DNA of 64,000 bases from Trissonchulus latispiculum. Its lineage: Eukaryota; Nematoda; Enoplea; Enoplida; Ironidae. This document shows positions 46,800 to 58,836 of the stretch, piece by piece. The translations under genes were made by a program, and so were the position numbers. The notes beneath the pieces are model-generated. The model saw nothing but the letters and a program-made list of their open reading frames with translations. It made no database searches and was not told the origin of the DNA. The stretch is taken from NCBI GenBank assembly GCA_030248195.1, contig JASAND010030890.1:45737-109736 (forward strand), read 5' to 3'. Positions within the stretch are counted from its first letter, which is position 1. Every line of letters starts with the position of its first letter.

Positions 46800-48177
46800 A
46801 TATTGATATGCGAAAAGTTCATTAATGAGTTCGTACTGCTATCCGGGCGCTGTAACTGGAACTCGTCTGATTGGCTAATCGCTTACCTCATGTGTGATGT
46901 GACGTTTCAGGAGGTAACATAGGTGGAAGCTAGTTAAATGTTCTATTGAATGAATCCCCACTAAAGAAACACAACAACGGAAGTAACTTTTTGGCTGTAT
47001 TGAAACAGAGAAACTGAAATCAATCCTAACTTTAACTTAGGCCGTGTTCCCCGTGTTAAACATTTCCAGAAAGCACCTCCCTTGAAATCAGCATTGAACT
47101 AAGCTAACAGTTCAGTACCTAATCAGTTGCAAACATTCACACGAACCAGCAACTAGACTATACTACTAAACTACATTTACACTAATTAAATCCTTCAGCT
47201 GCAAACAAAGTTAGCATACCTCCTCAAACTACTAAATTGAAGTAATGATTTAGTGTATTGTTAGATGTGTACCTGTTTCTGTTGCCAGGCCAGGTTTATA
47301 AGAGATTGCCTGAACAGAACTAGGCAGTTCTGATACCAATAAAAAGATGACGTTGATCTCATTCTAAAATTGTACAGAGTATTGTTGAATGACTTTCAAG
47401 CTATAGTATTTAATTTGTCGAAAACGCCCAGTCTTACAAGCTACCAGTGTAGCATGTTCACTCAGAAGCCCAGAGCTAATGTTGTTTGTCTGACACAAAG
47501 GCAGCTGTTATTATGGTGTCGACGCGCGTATATAAACGTCTATTTGTGTTCGTGAGCATGAATTCGCTGCAACGAATGTTAAACTGCTAAAACGGCATGA
47601 TGCATTCGGGGGAGTAGACGCACGTTGAAGCGAGTTCTCTATGCGTTCGCGACTATGAAGCCATCGTACCTTTTTGCTTTAGCAGGCACAAACAGCAAAA
47701 CTGTGGATAAGTATGCTGCAGGATCCTTTAGCACCTTGCTAACTACAGGTTAAGCCCTCAGCTAATATCAGATTAATGCTTGCTTTTTAAATGAAGCCCT
47801 GAGCTAATATCAGGATAATGCTTGCTTTTTAAATGCACAAAAGACAGTAGGAGGATACACCGCCCATTAGAAACCAGAATTAACTAGGTCTCTCAAGGGC
47901 TACGTCCTTCTAAAGTTAGAAAATCTTTAGCGTAATACAGAAATTAACCTAATAATCCTACGTCTTTGCTAATTAGGCCAGTCTCAATGTGTAGTTTAAT
48001 GTCAGGACTGCCGGTGGGGGTTAGCTTTTAATTATATTAGAATATTGGGAAACATACTGCCTGAATGAACTGGCAAATTAGATGGTTTTGTGCAAACACG
48101 TTTATAACTTGCTGGAATCTAACACCTGTCTTCAAACAAAGTTATTTTCTAGCGGCGTCATGTAAATGACATTATTA
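46800..48177. other. AT-rich stretch, no gene recognised
   Basis: A short direct duplication, GAAGCCCTGAGCTAATATCAG / TAAGCCCTCAGCTAATATCAG with AATGCTTGCTTTTTAAATG, lies at about 47750-47835. Nothing else was identified. Confidence 0.45.
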
Positions 48178-48786
48178 AGCTATACCAGAGTTGTATGCGG
48201 GCCGCGGGTACCCGCGGGGCGGGGCGGGGCGGGCCGAATTTTACTACCCGCGCGGGCCGCGCGGGCCGATGCGGGCCGATTTTGGCTACTTTCCTGGGCT
48301 AATTTTGCTTTCAAGAAATTTCATACATACCAAATCATATATACAAAAGGAGGCAATATTTCAAAATTTTAAACATTACTTGACTTCGTTATGCCATTCG
48401 ATACCTTCAGCGTGCACTATATACTCAGTTAGCATTATCAGCGTATCGAGTAATAACCTGTAGCTGTTGAGTAAAACATATAAACCCGTGATAACTACGG
48501 GTTTTATTTGTATTGAAAATGTACAAGTCTAACTTGTAATCTATTATACCAAAGTATAATATAATATAATATCATAATATATTATAATATCATCTACAAA
48601 CTTGAATCCTGTGGTTTCTACATGAACTTTTTTAAGTGTTTAGCACTGAAAGTGGGGGTCAGCAATTGGCGCAGAAACTGAATTTTTAGTTTAATTTCGG
48701 AACTTCGTGTTGGAAATTTAAGCACCTAAATATAAATCCATGATAGCTTCTCACTGAAGACTTTAATTTATTTAAGGTGTTGGTAA

Positions 48787-49634
48787 TAGAGACCTTCACT
48801 CAGGCCCGTAAGCCCGGCCCGGCCCGTCCCGCGGGCCGGGTCGGGCCGGGCCTAAGGTGAAACGGGCCGGGCCGGGCCGGGCCGAGGTAGGAAAAATTTC
48901 AAACGGGCCGGGCCGGGCCGAGTATTAGAACGGGCCGGGCTTCGGGCCGGGCCTGCTATTTTCATTTTGAAGGTTTTGTCTTCTTTTTATTTTCGGCAAT
49001 TTATACTGGAGATTTTATTCTTTCCAAATATAATTTTGAATAATTATTGCTCTTTTATTCCGATCTGACTTGATTTACTTTCTCTTTCAGAGTTACTGGC
49101 GTATGTACTTAGCTCATTTGCGTTTATTTAACTTAAGTTTTAGCTAGAATTTGTACAATAGCATCTGAAATTTAGTTATTTATATAATTATTTTTAATAT
49201 TTGGAAAGTATACCTTCTTCCTTATACCTTAATTGAAAGTTATATTTGAATCATCGAAACTGGTCAGTCAGTGAATTCTTTCCTATAACCAAGAACGGAA
49301 CCGCTGACTGTTCCTAATAGCTCTAAATAAACATGAGCTACGAGAAATCGTTTAAAAATGGTATCTGCGACGAGGAATAAAATTTTATGCATTTTAAACC
49401 CTTACTTTTGTTTTGGTAAACGACAGAAAATTAGCAAAAACGGGCCCGGGCCGGGCCGGGCCTAACTTTTGAGCTTACTGGCCGGGCCGGGCCGGGCCTA
49501 AGTTGAAGCGGGCCGGGCCGGGCCGGGCCGCGGTCGAAAATTTTTCAAACGGGCCAGGCCGGGCCGGGCCGAGGTGAAATTTTTACGGGCCGGGCCGGCC
49601 CGGGCCTGAAAATGCAGGCCCGTGAAGGTCTCTA
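48787..49634. mobile_element. Nested hAT-like MITE with 8-bp target duplication GTTGGTAA
   Basis: The termini TAGAGACCTTCAC are perfect 13-bp inverted repeats, flanked by GTTGGTAA at 48779-48786 and 49635-49642. Subterminal zones consist of reiterated GGCCCGGCC/GGGCCGGGCC words, and the 450-bp centre is AT-rich. It is inserted inside the larger hAT-like element. Confidence 0.88.
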
Positions 49635-50221
49635 GTTGGTAACCTTTAGTGCAGTGCATTTGTGGTGATTTTTTTAAAACGCTATAACTTTCGCAATTTT
49701 GGGAGTTGGAAAGAGTTCTATACATCGTTTTAAAGCTTGGAATCTGTACGTGCAGGTGTGCTTACGAAACTAGCAAAATTAATAAAAAATTTTCAGACAT
49801 ACTGACATCTGGCAGCTGAATTAGTGACCAAACATTTTTGAACATCAATTCTCCAAACTGTAGAATCGGATAAAAGCACTGTTTGTGCCATGACACGAAG
49901 GACAGATGGGCTGAGGGATGTTTTTTTGGACTTGGCTCTTCATGTCGAGACTTGGTAGACTTGGCAGGTCTTCATTGTCGAGAAAATCCGACAAATGCGC
50001 ATATTCTTGCTTCTCATTATGTTCTAGCCAAGACCAAGAAAAAACCCTCCGCGAAAGTTCGAATTTCCACTCTGCCAAAAATCTTCGGAATCCGTCACGT
50101 AGTTTTTGAGAAATCTATGTTTAAAACAAAATAATCGCAGTTTCGCCAGAATTGTTTTTCGACCAAATCTCCTGTATAAAGCAATCAACTCCTGCTAAGA
50201 AACATTGATAAATGTAAACTA

Positions 50222-50545
50222 GACTGTAATGGATATACATGAATCAAAATTGTCTGTTAAGATTTGGTAGTATTTTTGAAAAAGCTGATTTTTTCGAAAA
50301 TGACAACTTTTTGACTCTAAAAATAGTTTTCCGATTATACTGACTTAACCACTTGAGATAGCTCGTAGGTTGTAAAGGCAAAAATGTTCATTTCGGTGTC
50401 CTCTTTTCAGCCATAACAACCAATCCGATGTATCAACTACTTATTGAGAGAATAATGGCAAAAACCTAAAGTTTCCATCTTTTCACCTAAAAATGCGGGA
50501 CTGGTCCGAGAATGGTAAAGAGCACCAAAATAGCATAGTTGGAAA
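50222..50545. repeat. Dispersed segment, inverted copy at 63672-63995
   Basis: Ordered blocks such as ATTTTTAGG.../GGGACTGGTCC, AAAGAGCAC and CAAAAATGTTCATTT match the reverse complement of 63672-63995 with moderate divergence. Confidence 0.55.
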
Positions 50546-50564
50546 GTTTCAGCTATTTAAGTAA

Positions 50565-50920
50565 AGCCGGGTTCACACTGGAGTCTTAAGTCGCAAGTCT
50601 TAAGTCTTTAGGGCTTAAAACCTGGGAAATTGGTTCACACTGAGTCTTAAGTCGTAAGGTCGTAAGTCTTAGGCTGCCAAAGACTTAAGACTTAAGACTC
50701 GCTTGATTCACACTGCAGTCTTTAGTCGTTAGTCTTAAGGTTTTTAGCTTGCTTAAGACCTTAAGACTGGACATGAAATAAATTTATCTCTTAAGACTTA
50801 AGACTTACGACTAAAGACTAAAGACGTCAGTGTGAATCAAATCCAGTAAAGACTAAAGACATAAGACTTAAAACTAACGACTTAAAACTAAAGACTTAAG
50901 ACTCCAGTGTGAACCCGGCT
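50565..50920. mobile_element. Word-repeat MITE with TIR AGCCGGGTTCACACTGGAG
   Basis: The left tip at about 50565 and the right tip (reverse complement) ending about 50920 match over at least 19 bp and continue into GTCTTAAG. The interior is almost wholly built from GTCTTAAG/CTTAAGAC variants. The tip resembles that of 22988-23716 (AGCCCGGTTCACGATG). The flanks are TA-rich (TAA left, TTA right), so the exact target site is unclear. Confidence 0.75.
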
Positions 50921-51516
50921 TTAAAGGTTTAAAGCCGTATAAGTCATAAATACCCGAAAGGAAACCACTAAACCACTACCTTAAGGTCACTTACAGCCGA
51001 GTGAAGTTCCACAGCATACGGCGTTATGGGGAAAACTGTGTGTTTGCTGCAGCGGAGGCGCCGCCGCTTTCAAAACCAATTTTCATTTTTCGTACAATTA
51101 ATAGCCGGTTAGTTAAGCTCGTTAAGGTGCTGAAAGAAACTCGCTCTCAAGGATATATGCGACAAACATCTGAAAAAGTGAGCAAAATCCCCGCCCAAAA
51201 AATTTTTCTTGGCGTACCCTTTTAGTTAAGGGAAGCTAAGCTTTTGTTACCACTTTAAGAACAGTAAATTGGTAGACAACAAAGTCCAAATCAAACGAAC
51301 AGAAAAATTTGCCGGATCCGGAAGTATCTTTGAAAATACATCAGTTTTGGTGCTCAGGTACTACATAGGAAGCAATTTTTACGTGCGGGTACCTGCGGGC
51401 CGGATTTCGCGTGTGCGGGCCGCGGGCCGGAGTGTTGCGGGCCGCGGTCATAAGGTGCGGGCTGCGGGCCGGGCGCAGGCCGGAAAAATCGGCCCGCATA
51501 CAACTCTGAGCTATAC

Positions 51517-52499
51517 CCCCACCCACGTGAAATGTTGGTGTTGCAAAAGCATAGCATTCGGAGGTACCCAAAAAGTGGTAATTTGATAGAGTTTTGGATA
51601 AATTAGTCATCATCAGTAAAAAAGGTAAAGATTTACCACTGAAGATATCTCCGACCTGCCACAGGTCTTGGGGTGCTGCCGGTGCTCGACCCCGGATTCT
51701 CTGCCGTAGCAACAGAAGTGACACTTCAAATTATTAATGCTTCCGTGGAAGGGATTTCTAGTGTTTAACAAATCGCTGAGAGCATCACTAATTTTTGCAG
51801 AAATTCATTTAACTTTTGATCCAATTTTCTGAGGGTAGGCATGCGAAGACGCCAAATATTTGTCGTAAGGGTGAACCGGCAGCAGACTACATTTAAAATT
51901 TCTTCCGTGTTTTGCCTAAAAAACCGGGAAATGGCTAAAAAGCAGGAAAAGAAGGAATAGACCTGTTGTCAGTTTCGAACCGTTTGACAGCTTAACACAA
52001 TCGTATGGAGCAAACTTAGTTTTCCCGGTGATGTGGTGAATTATCCAAGTACTGCTGAACCGGATTTTGGGTAAGTGAGTGCTGGCTTCGAGAAAGAGCG
52101 CTTTTGTGGTATACATCTGTCGTTTGCGATGAATGCCTTATTTGCATATTTGCATCAGCCAAACTAATTTGCATATTACGCTTTGACATAGCTGTTGAGA
52201 TTACTGTCTATGCTCTGTTATTGTCAAACTTCCCAGTTAGTATTCCGAAGTAAATCTGTTATGCTATGCTGTTACGGGTTTGTGAGCAACTGTTACGTTA
52301 GCAAAGACTAATAAAAAGGACTAAATTTACAGATCATAATTACCAACCGCCTCTAGCCATAATTTCGTATCATTTTGCCTAATAAAGTTTTAACAAACTG
52401 CGCACGTTCTAAAATTGCTAAGTCATTGAATGGAACATCATGAGTGATTGATTAAAATTTCGCCATAAAGCATTCAGTTCGCTCAAGCAACATGCTTAT
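51517..52499. other. Stretch without recognised gene
   Basis: AT-rich, short overlapping ORFs only. Confidence 0.4.
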
Positions 52500-52712
52500 A
52501 ATAACAAAGTACATAACTAAGAGTGTGGACAAGCATAACGCTCTTAGTTATTGGGATAGGGACATGATAACATGTAAACGGCCGACCCTTCCACACATTG
52601 GACCTTAGTCAGCCTCCAAAATATCTCAAGTACCCCGTCAAAACGGGGTCCGCCCACTAGTAGATATGTTTACTTGTTGCACACTCTTAGTTATTATGTA
52701 ATCTTGACAATG
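52500..52712. mobile_element. Short AAGAGTACATAAT-family palindromic element
   Basis: Left GTACATAACTAAGAGTGTG and right CACTCTTAGTTATTATGTAATC are inverted repeats of each other, and the left also partly repeats inside as CGCTCTTAGTTATTGGG. At about 210 bp it is the smallest of the three family members seen. Confidence 0.6.
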
Positions 52713-55238
52713 AAAAGATTCGTCAATGATAAAAACATTAACATTGCAAGTTGATAAAGTTGAGCCCGAAAATTGAATTCTGAAACGTGAACAGATAAAC
52801 ATAGTAAAAGAAATCATAAGTTATTCCATATGACAACTTGGAAATAATAATTATCAAATTCAGAATAGTTTCATTTCACCCAAAGTAAGTGTCAAAACTG
52901 TGCCGTCTGAAAAACTGAACTTAAACTATTGTCTACTTAGATTTTTCTAAAAGCTTTGAAAAGTTAGGATTCCGTGAGAAATCACTGAACATTATGATGA
53001 GCTGCTTTTTCTTTGACCTGGCAAAGTGATGCAGACTCTAGAGGGTAACAGCTTCATTTAAGATAAAAATAATTATGTTATGTTCGAACTTTTTTCTACG
53101 TCTTTCTTTTCAGTTATTTGTGAATAATCTGCATTTAAACTCCGTGGAATCTTATATCGCGAACTACGTTCAGCAGCGAGACAATGCCCCTTCTAGGGGC
53201 CTACTTGTTAGTTTACCATGAAAGGTCATCAACATTCCCAAATTATTTTTTACAAATTTGAACATGCTATGGGCACTTGCTTCTCGAGATAATTTTCGTC
53301 CAAAGTTCCAAATTCTGACAAAATTTTCCTGGGACAAACATAGCCCAGGAAAAGGTAATAATACCTTATGTAATGTAGGCTTACAATTATGAAGTCTTGG
53401 TTCTATCTGTCCGTGTTTTATATTGTAAAATTACTTTCAGATCGGATACTCAATGACGAGCTGGGTTCAGCAGATTCTGTTTGCTGGATCATACTGCGTG
53501 TAGTCATTCCGGAAACTCAATAGTTCTCATAAGATGAAAACTTAAAATTAGTTGTAATCTCAACTCAATAGTACGTAATTTGTATGCGGATAGAAACCTA
53601 ATGCCAATTTAGACAAATTTAAATTCTTTTTGGAACTTGGCATTATTAATATGCGTTAATAAATAAATAGCAAATATTTACCACACCCCTGGCCGTTGTC
53701 TAGCATCGTCAGCTGTGCGGGAAGCAGGCATAGGAAAATTTTTAAGTCTGATATGGAAGTTAAGTTTTCTTGGCTGTATAGAGTTAATCTCATCGACACT
53801 GGAAAGGTTTACACCCCTGCCGTGCTAATTTTCTTTTACTTTCAAACACTAAGCCAGCTGTCACACTCTGATATGTCATGTAGCCTTCATGACATGGACG
53901 CGACATGCGTGCATACCATTACATGTGCTTGGGGTTTATGGGGGGTCATCTTTCCCAGACCAAGAGCCCATTACCACAAAGGGGTTCATTAGCCCCCCCG
54001 AATCCGGTGTTTATCCGGTTTTTTGGCCAAAACTTCACCCCCCCCCCCCAAACTTCTCCTCCTATACATATCCGCTGCCTACTGCATATTCTCCGTACAT
54101 GTGCGCAGCAAAAATGCAAAAGCTATTAAAGTACCGCTCGGGGAAATTCAAATGTTAAGGATAATATGTCAGTTGAGCTAGTTAACCTATTTGGTTACTT
54201 CCAAGAGGTCTACTCAAATCAGGAAATCAGGAAGGTCTTAGAGCTGAACTGTAGTAGTGCCACTTTGCAAAAACAAGACTTACATCGTTCAGATTTTGAC
54301 CTAGAATCAGAAAGAGTCGATACAAATAAAATACTGTAGGTTTTTCGAAATCAACTTCTGCGTATACAACAAAGTTCGAATTCGTAAGTCCACTCCTTCG
54401 CCAACTGGCTTCTCTACGGTGAGATTAGGTTGAAAACTTGAATGTAAACTTGTAACCTTAAAACCTGTTAGGTTATAAATCTATCGGCTTTAAGTTTCAG
54501 CTCTGGTTCAGTGGTTTTCCGGTATCCTGCTTGTTTAAGCAATTCCCTTTTTTGGCGTCCATTTATTAATTTAGTTTTATTTTATGGTCGGCAGCTATTT
54601 TGGGGTAAGTGACCAGCACATTGTACATTCGAAGTTGGTTTCAGTTGGTAAGTAAATGTAACCGGGCCTCGGGTACCCACGAGTATTAAGAAATTAGCCT
54701 TCCCCCACAACCTGGGCGTGTATGTTGGATACACGACAAATGGATGGCTCATCTGTCATCACCGAACAAGTTGTCGCGTTTTGGAGTTTCTGGGACTAAA
54801 CTTGCATTGCTGGTTATTCCAAGTATACCGCATACTGTTGCACACTGGATGTTGTCAAATGTAAGCACAACAAATAGCTTGCTGAAATTAAGAGTAAACA
54901 GTTAGAAATGTTAATATTTTCACTATTAACTGTAAATATTGACTTCATGCTTCAACGCCACATAGCTACATTCACGGAATTGGAGAACTCGTTTGAAGTG
55001 GCACGTATGACATAGTGTGGCAGGGATTATTTAGCGTTTACAGCTTCAAGAAATTTATTCAACGGTTGGTGTATTGGTCCCATGTCTGAACGAAGATGCC
55101 ATCATCGGTTGTATGTAGCTATGTTGAACAAACCAAAACCATAATCGGGCTAAAATCAAATCAACACACAAGGCCGATGTGCATTAATTCACCTAATAGC
55201 AAACTCAGAACTCAGATGTTATCAGTGTTGTAGTCTCC
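52713..55238. other. Stretch without recognised gene
   Basis: A poly-C run lies at about 54039-54049. ORFs around 53696-54158 overlap in two frames and look spurious. Confidence 0.4.
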
Positions 55239-55242
55239 CTAT

Positions 55243-55990
55243 TGTAACGGATCAAGGTGACACATGGTCAACCTTTCTGTTGCTGGCGGTTGTAGCTAGC
55301 ATAGCTACCCGCTTGGCTCCATATATCAACATCACCTTGGGCTGGGACACGTAGTCACGTAGCTCCCCCAACGTGTATGCGTGGGATTGGGTGGGTTCCC
55401 CCCCCCTCGTGACTTTGGGAGCTACGTGATTGGGGGAAAATTCCACTAGGGGGCGCTCGTGGGAGGGTCCAACCCAACACTCGCCTCCCCCTTCACTCTT
55501 GTATAATTCTGTCATTACGTGCGCTTGTGTTTCTCTGCTATTTCACCCCTTTTAATTACTGTGTATATTCTGTGTCTCCCCCAGCTCTCCCCAGAGCATT
55601 TGGTACGTTGGTTGGTCCGCCCAACCCTCTGTAACTGTAAGTTAGTTTGTTTGTTGTTTGTTTGTGTTTGTCTGAGGGTTCATCCCAGTATTTTATTGTG
55701 TTGTTATTACCTACTATAACTTGTTATTCTGCTCTTTATTAAAGTGTATTTAGTTAGGGTTGAGTATTTCTGAGCTCCTGCTAGGTAGGTAGTTCAATTC
55801 TGAGTGAGTGAGAGTGCGAGTCATCTCGCCCTTAGGATCGGATTACCTGCTGCGTACATTGTCTGGCGAGGCTGTCCCGACCGTCTCCTGTAGTCGGTCA
55901 GTTATCCATCTGTGCCACGGTCTCCGCGTCCGCTACGTCAGGGCGTGGTAACGGTGTTAGTACGTAGGCAAACCTACTAGCCCCGCTACA
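55243..55990 (+). mobile_element. Solo-LTR-like element
   Basis: Begins TGTAACGG and ends CCGCTACA (TG...CA with short inverted tips), flanked by CTAT on both sides (55239-55242 and 55991-55994). The length of 748 bp suits an LTR, and an ATTAAA-type signal (CTTTATTAAAGTG) occurs about two thirds in. The first bases TGTARCGGATCAAGGTGACACA recur at 62247, showing a second copy. Confidence 0.7.
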
Positions 55991-56799
55991 CTATTCAAGA
56001 CTGTAGCTTAGTTGGTGGACGCTAACCCTAAATTGGCCAACGTGATGTGGGATATTAGCCATTGGATGAGTAAATTCACCTGCGCGACAGCGCAGCAGTA
56101 TGGCGCAGAAGCTCACTATTTCTGAAAGTTTGCACCACAGTGCATTTAAATTACTGATTATACAATAACTTTAAATGTTTACTCTAAATTCATTCGTGAA
56201 TAATAAAGCTGATTTTTTCTGAGTTAGCCACAGCATTAGTTTTGCAACTATAAATGGAAGTTGCTGGAAGGATTCAAGTTTGTTGTTGGTTAGTTGTAGC
56301 AATCGTTGGCCGGGGGTTTTGCCGGTACCGCGTGTGCCTTCTCGGTTGAGCGGGTCGGAATGGTAAGTTGGGCTCTTTGTAGTCAAACATTGTCCCTACG
56401 TAATTTGTTTTGTATTTGAAATCGGAATACCGAGTTGAAAAGTTTCGTGAAGGTTTATGTGCACTAAAATTTCGTATGAAGTTTAAAATAAAGTCATGTC
56501 ATGTGTTTTCGCCTACTAGGCAGTTTAGGGCTCTTTGTATGTAGTACTCCAGTATTCTTTCTTTATCTGTTTTCTGATACTTTCCTGGCATAGGCATCAC
56601 ACGCCACACACATTAGCAATCATTTATTATAGTTAGAGAAATGAAAATCAAACGTGGACACCCAAAGTCAGACCAACCTTAATCACGCAACCGGTTTCGA
56701 TGCTCCACCGGGGGCATCTTCTTCACACGCTGCTGCTGTTCCTGACGGGTCAGATAGCGGGGGATGTAATTTCGGGACGGAAGGAAGATTTCAAAGTTC

Positions 56800-57124
56800 T
56801 CTAAGGTTGGGGCTCCAGGGGTCAGACGGGAAAGAACTGGGGGGATCGGAGGACCGAAATTTCCGGGAGGGTCGGTAGGAGGCAGGGAGGCAGGGACTGG
56901 GGGTTCGACGGACCGGAACTGCCGGGAGGGTGGGAACCACTGTTATTGATGTTGTTGTTGTCGACAGCGTCCAAATGGATGCTAGTAAACCTAACCCAGG
57001 GGGGGGGTTTGTTGTGACGGAGAACGTGCTCCCAGTTGATTCCGAAAGGATGGTCGGAAAATAGTTGACTAATCCACCACTTTTCTTTCTTCTTCCGGAT
57101 AGTTTTGTCATCAGCAAAATCCAA
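56800..57124 (-). pseudogene. Unrecognised Pro-rich coding fragment, minus-strand copy
   Basis: Encodes DFADDKTIRKKKEKWW, ISQLFSDHPFGINWEHV and an Asn/Pro-rich tail (DNNNINNSGSHPPGSSGP). It matches the plus-strand arm residue by residue over the basic block. The start is lost inside the loop. Confidence 0.4.
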
Positions 57125-57191
57125 TACAGTTACTAAACGGAAATCCTCTCTCCATTAGGTTTAACAACCAACAGGTGTGACATTCGAAAAA

Positions 57192-57716
57192 TGGATGCTA
57201 GTAAACCTCTTTCGTGTGATTTCAGGAACCATACCCATTCATTAGATCAATTATTAGTAAGTATATTGGATTTTGCTGACGACGAAACTATCCGGAAGAA
57301 GAAAGAAAAGTGGTGGATTAGTCAACTATTTCCTGACCATCCTTTTGGAATCAACTGAGAGCACGTTTACCGTCAAAACAAGTCCTCACCCCCCGGGTCC
57401 AGGTTTACTAGCATCCACTTGGACTCTGTCGACAACAACAACATCAATAACAGTGGTTCCGACCCTCCCGGCAGTTCCGGTCCTCCGGTCCCCCCCAGTC
57501 CCTGCCTCCCTGACTCCTACCGACCCTCCCGGCAATTTCGGTCCTCCGGTCCCCCCAGTTCTTTCCCGTCTGGCCCCTGGAGCCCCAACCCTAGAGAACT
57601 TTGAAATATTCCTTCCCTCCCGAAATTGGGTCCCCCACTATCTGACCCCTCAGGAACGACAGCAGCGTGTGAAGAAGATGCCCACGGTGGAGCATCGAAA
57701 CCGGTTGCGTGATTAA
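57192..57716 (+). pseudogene. Unrecognised Pro-rich coding fragment, plus-strand copy
   Basis: From ATG at 57192 the frame encodes MDASKPLSCDFRNHTHSLD, then ILDFADDETIRKKKEKWW, then ISQLFPDHPFGIN before a TGA at about 57357. A Thr/Pro-rich continuation follows in a shifted frame, ending SRNWVPHYLTPQERQQR. The other arm encodes the same basic-aromatic block without the stop (GINWEHV), which supports a once-real protein. The family is not recognised. A retroelement Gag-like or other element protein is possible but unproven. Confidence 0.4.
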
Positions 57717-57960
57717 GGTTGGTCTGACTTTGGGTGTCCACGTTTGATTTTCATTTCTCTAACTGTGATATCATCGTATCCTCCGGGATCCGTGCACTTG
57801 TGGCTGTTTTGACTTTATCTGCCCTACCAATCATTTATTATAGTAATATTCTTTCTCCTGGGCAAGTTACATGCCTCACCGGGTTGATCCAGTTTCTGGG
57901 CACTTTTCAAATATTCCTTGAATCAACAATCAATCATTTCCTTCAATAATCCTGATTTAA

Positions 57961-58430
57961 ACCTTTCAATATTACGTTGTCTCCTTGACCCCCCACTTAA
58001 TGACCCCACTAATTTACGCAGATATAGCTTGAACTGCGGTGAATGATCCAACAAAAATTTTCATTGATCAACCTGCCTATTTCGCAAAAATATGTTTTAT
58101 TTATTGTTACCTTTTATATGTGGTTAACCAAAAACCATTTTGCGAATCTACTTGATAATCCAACTGTGAGAGTCAGATCATTTGAAAAAGATTTTTTGTT
58201 GTCAATTATCTACAAATCCCAAAATACGAAACTGTCCAACACATTTTATTTGTTTACAAAGTTGAAAATTTGCTGGTATTTAACAGAAACTGCTCGCCTG
58301 CAACATTAAAACTGTGTATGCTGTCCGCTCACCGAATTCAGACATGTTTAAACACAAATCCCTGAGCCAACCAATTCTTCTAATTTCTATTATTGGATTG
58401 CCGCGTTTTTACCAAAAACGGCAATCCTTT
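57961..58430. other. Stretch without recognised gene
   Basis: AT-rich. An ORF at 58043-58309 has no recognisable domain. A hairpin GGATTGCCG...CGGCAATCC (58396-58427) lies just left of the tandem TGTAGCG units. Confidence 0.4.
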
Positions 58431-58593
58431 TGTAGCGCTTCTACCAGGGCTGGGGGATCAAGAAGAAACCGAGGACAAGCCCGAACGGGAGGCGTCAGGC
58501 ACCCTCGTACCCACGTCCCACGAAACCAGGACCTAGAAGAGAGAAGAAAAGAGGGAGGTTCAGCTTTTCACTCACCATTGAAAGTAAAGAATT

Positions 58594-58666
58594 GGCCCAG
58601 CCAGGTTTCGAACCACGGCCCTTCTGACTCCGGAGCAGACATGCTAACCAACTACACCACAGGGCC
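58594..58666 (-). repeat. tRNA-like head, unit 1
   Basis: 73 nt: GGCCCTG acceptor (6 of 7 paired with CTGGGCC), A-box GTGTAGTTGGTTAGCAT, loop CTCCGGA, B-box GTGGTTCGAAACC. The anticodon stem is imperfect. It is similar to tRNA-Arg/Pro but present as a repeat. Confidence 0.6.
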
Positions 58667-58759
58667 ATCAGCTGAACTCCCATTGCAGGCTTATCAATCT
58701 TTCCTATGCCTGCTTCCCTTACATCTCCCCCGGGTTTCAATTAAGACGCGTCCCGCGGC

Positions 58760-58836
58760 TTACTCAACTCGGAATCGAACCGAGAGCGCATCCAGCTCAG
58801 GGCATTGTGAGCCCAGGGGATCCGTGCTCCTCCGAC
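58760..58836 (-). repeat. Second tRNA-like segment in unit 1
   Basis: The minus strand contains GGGCTCACAATGCCC (stem-loop) and CTCGGTTCGATTCCGAG (T-arm with B-box). The 5' half is not a clean D-arm. Probably a tRNA 3'-half relic. Confidence 0.4.

Larger units (their letters stand above)
48186..51508. mobile_element. hAT-like element with 8-bp target duplication AGCTATAC
   Basis: The termini CAGAGTTGTATGCGGGCCG are perfect 19-bp inverted repeats. The same 8 bp, AGCTATAC, flank both sides (48178-48185 and 51509-51516). Tip CAGAG and an 8-bp duplication are hAT hallmarks. Both subterminal zones are packed with GCGGGCC words in an otherwise AT-rich sequence. The 3.3-kb interior shows no transposase ORF but contains two further elements (48787-49634 and 50565-50920) and a segment repeated in inverted orientation at the right edge of the window. 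Confidence 0.88.
56608..57790. repeat. Large inverted duplication around a coding fragment
   Basis: About 56608-57125 and about 57270-57790 are reverse complements with scattered differences (outer tips CAATCATTTATTATAGT and its complement region, then ATGAAAATCAAACGTGG). The region is GC-rich compared with its flanks. The roughly 150-bp loop holds the start of the plus-strand ORF. Confidence 0.75.

Noticed and set aside
48166..48463. Gly/Arg/Pro-rich ORFs in GC-rich patches near 48.2, 49.6 and 51.4 kb
   Set aside because: They are translations of GGGCC/GCGGG word arrays at hAT-like termini, open in several frames at once.
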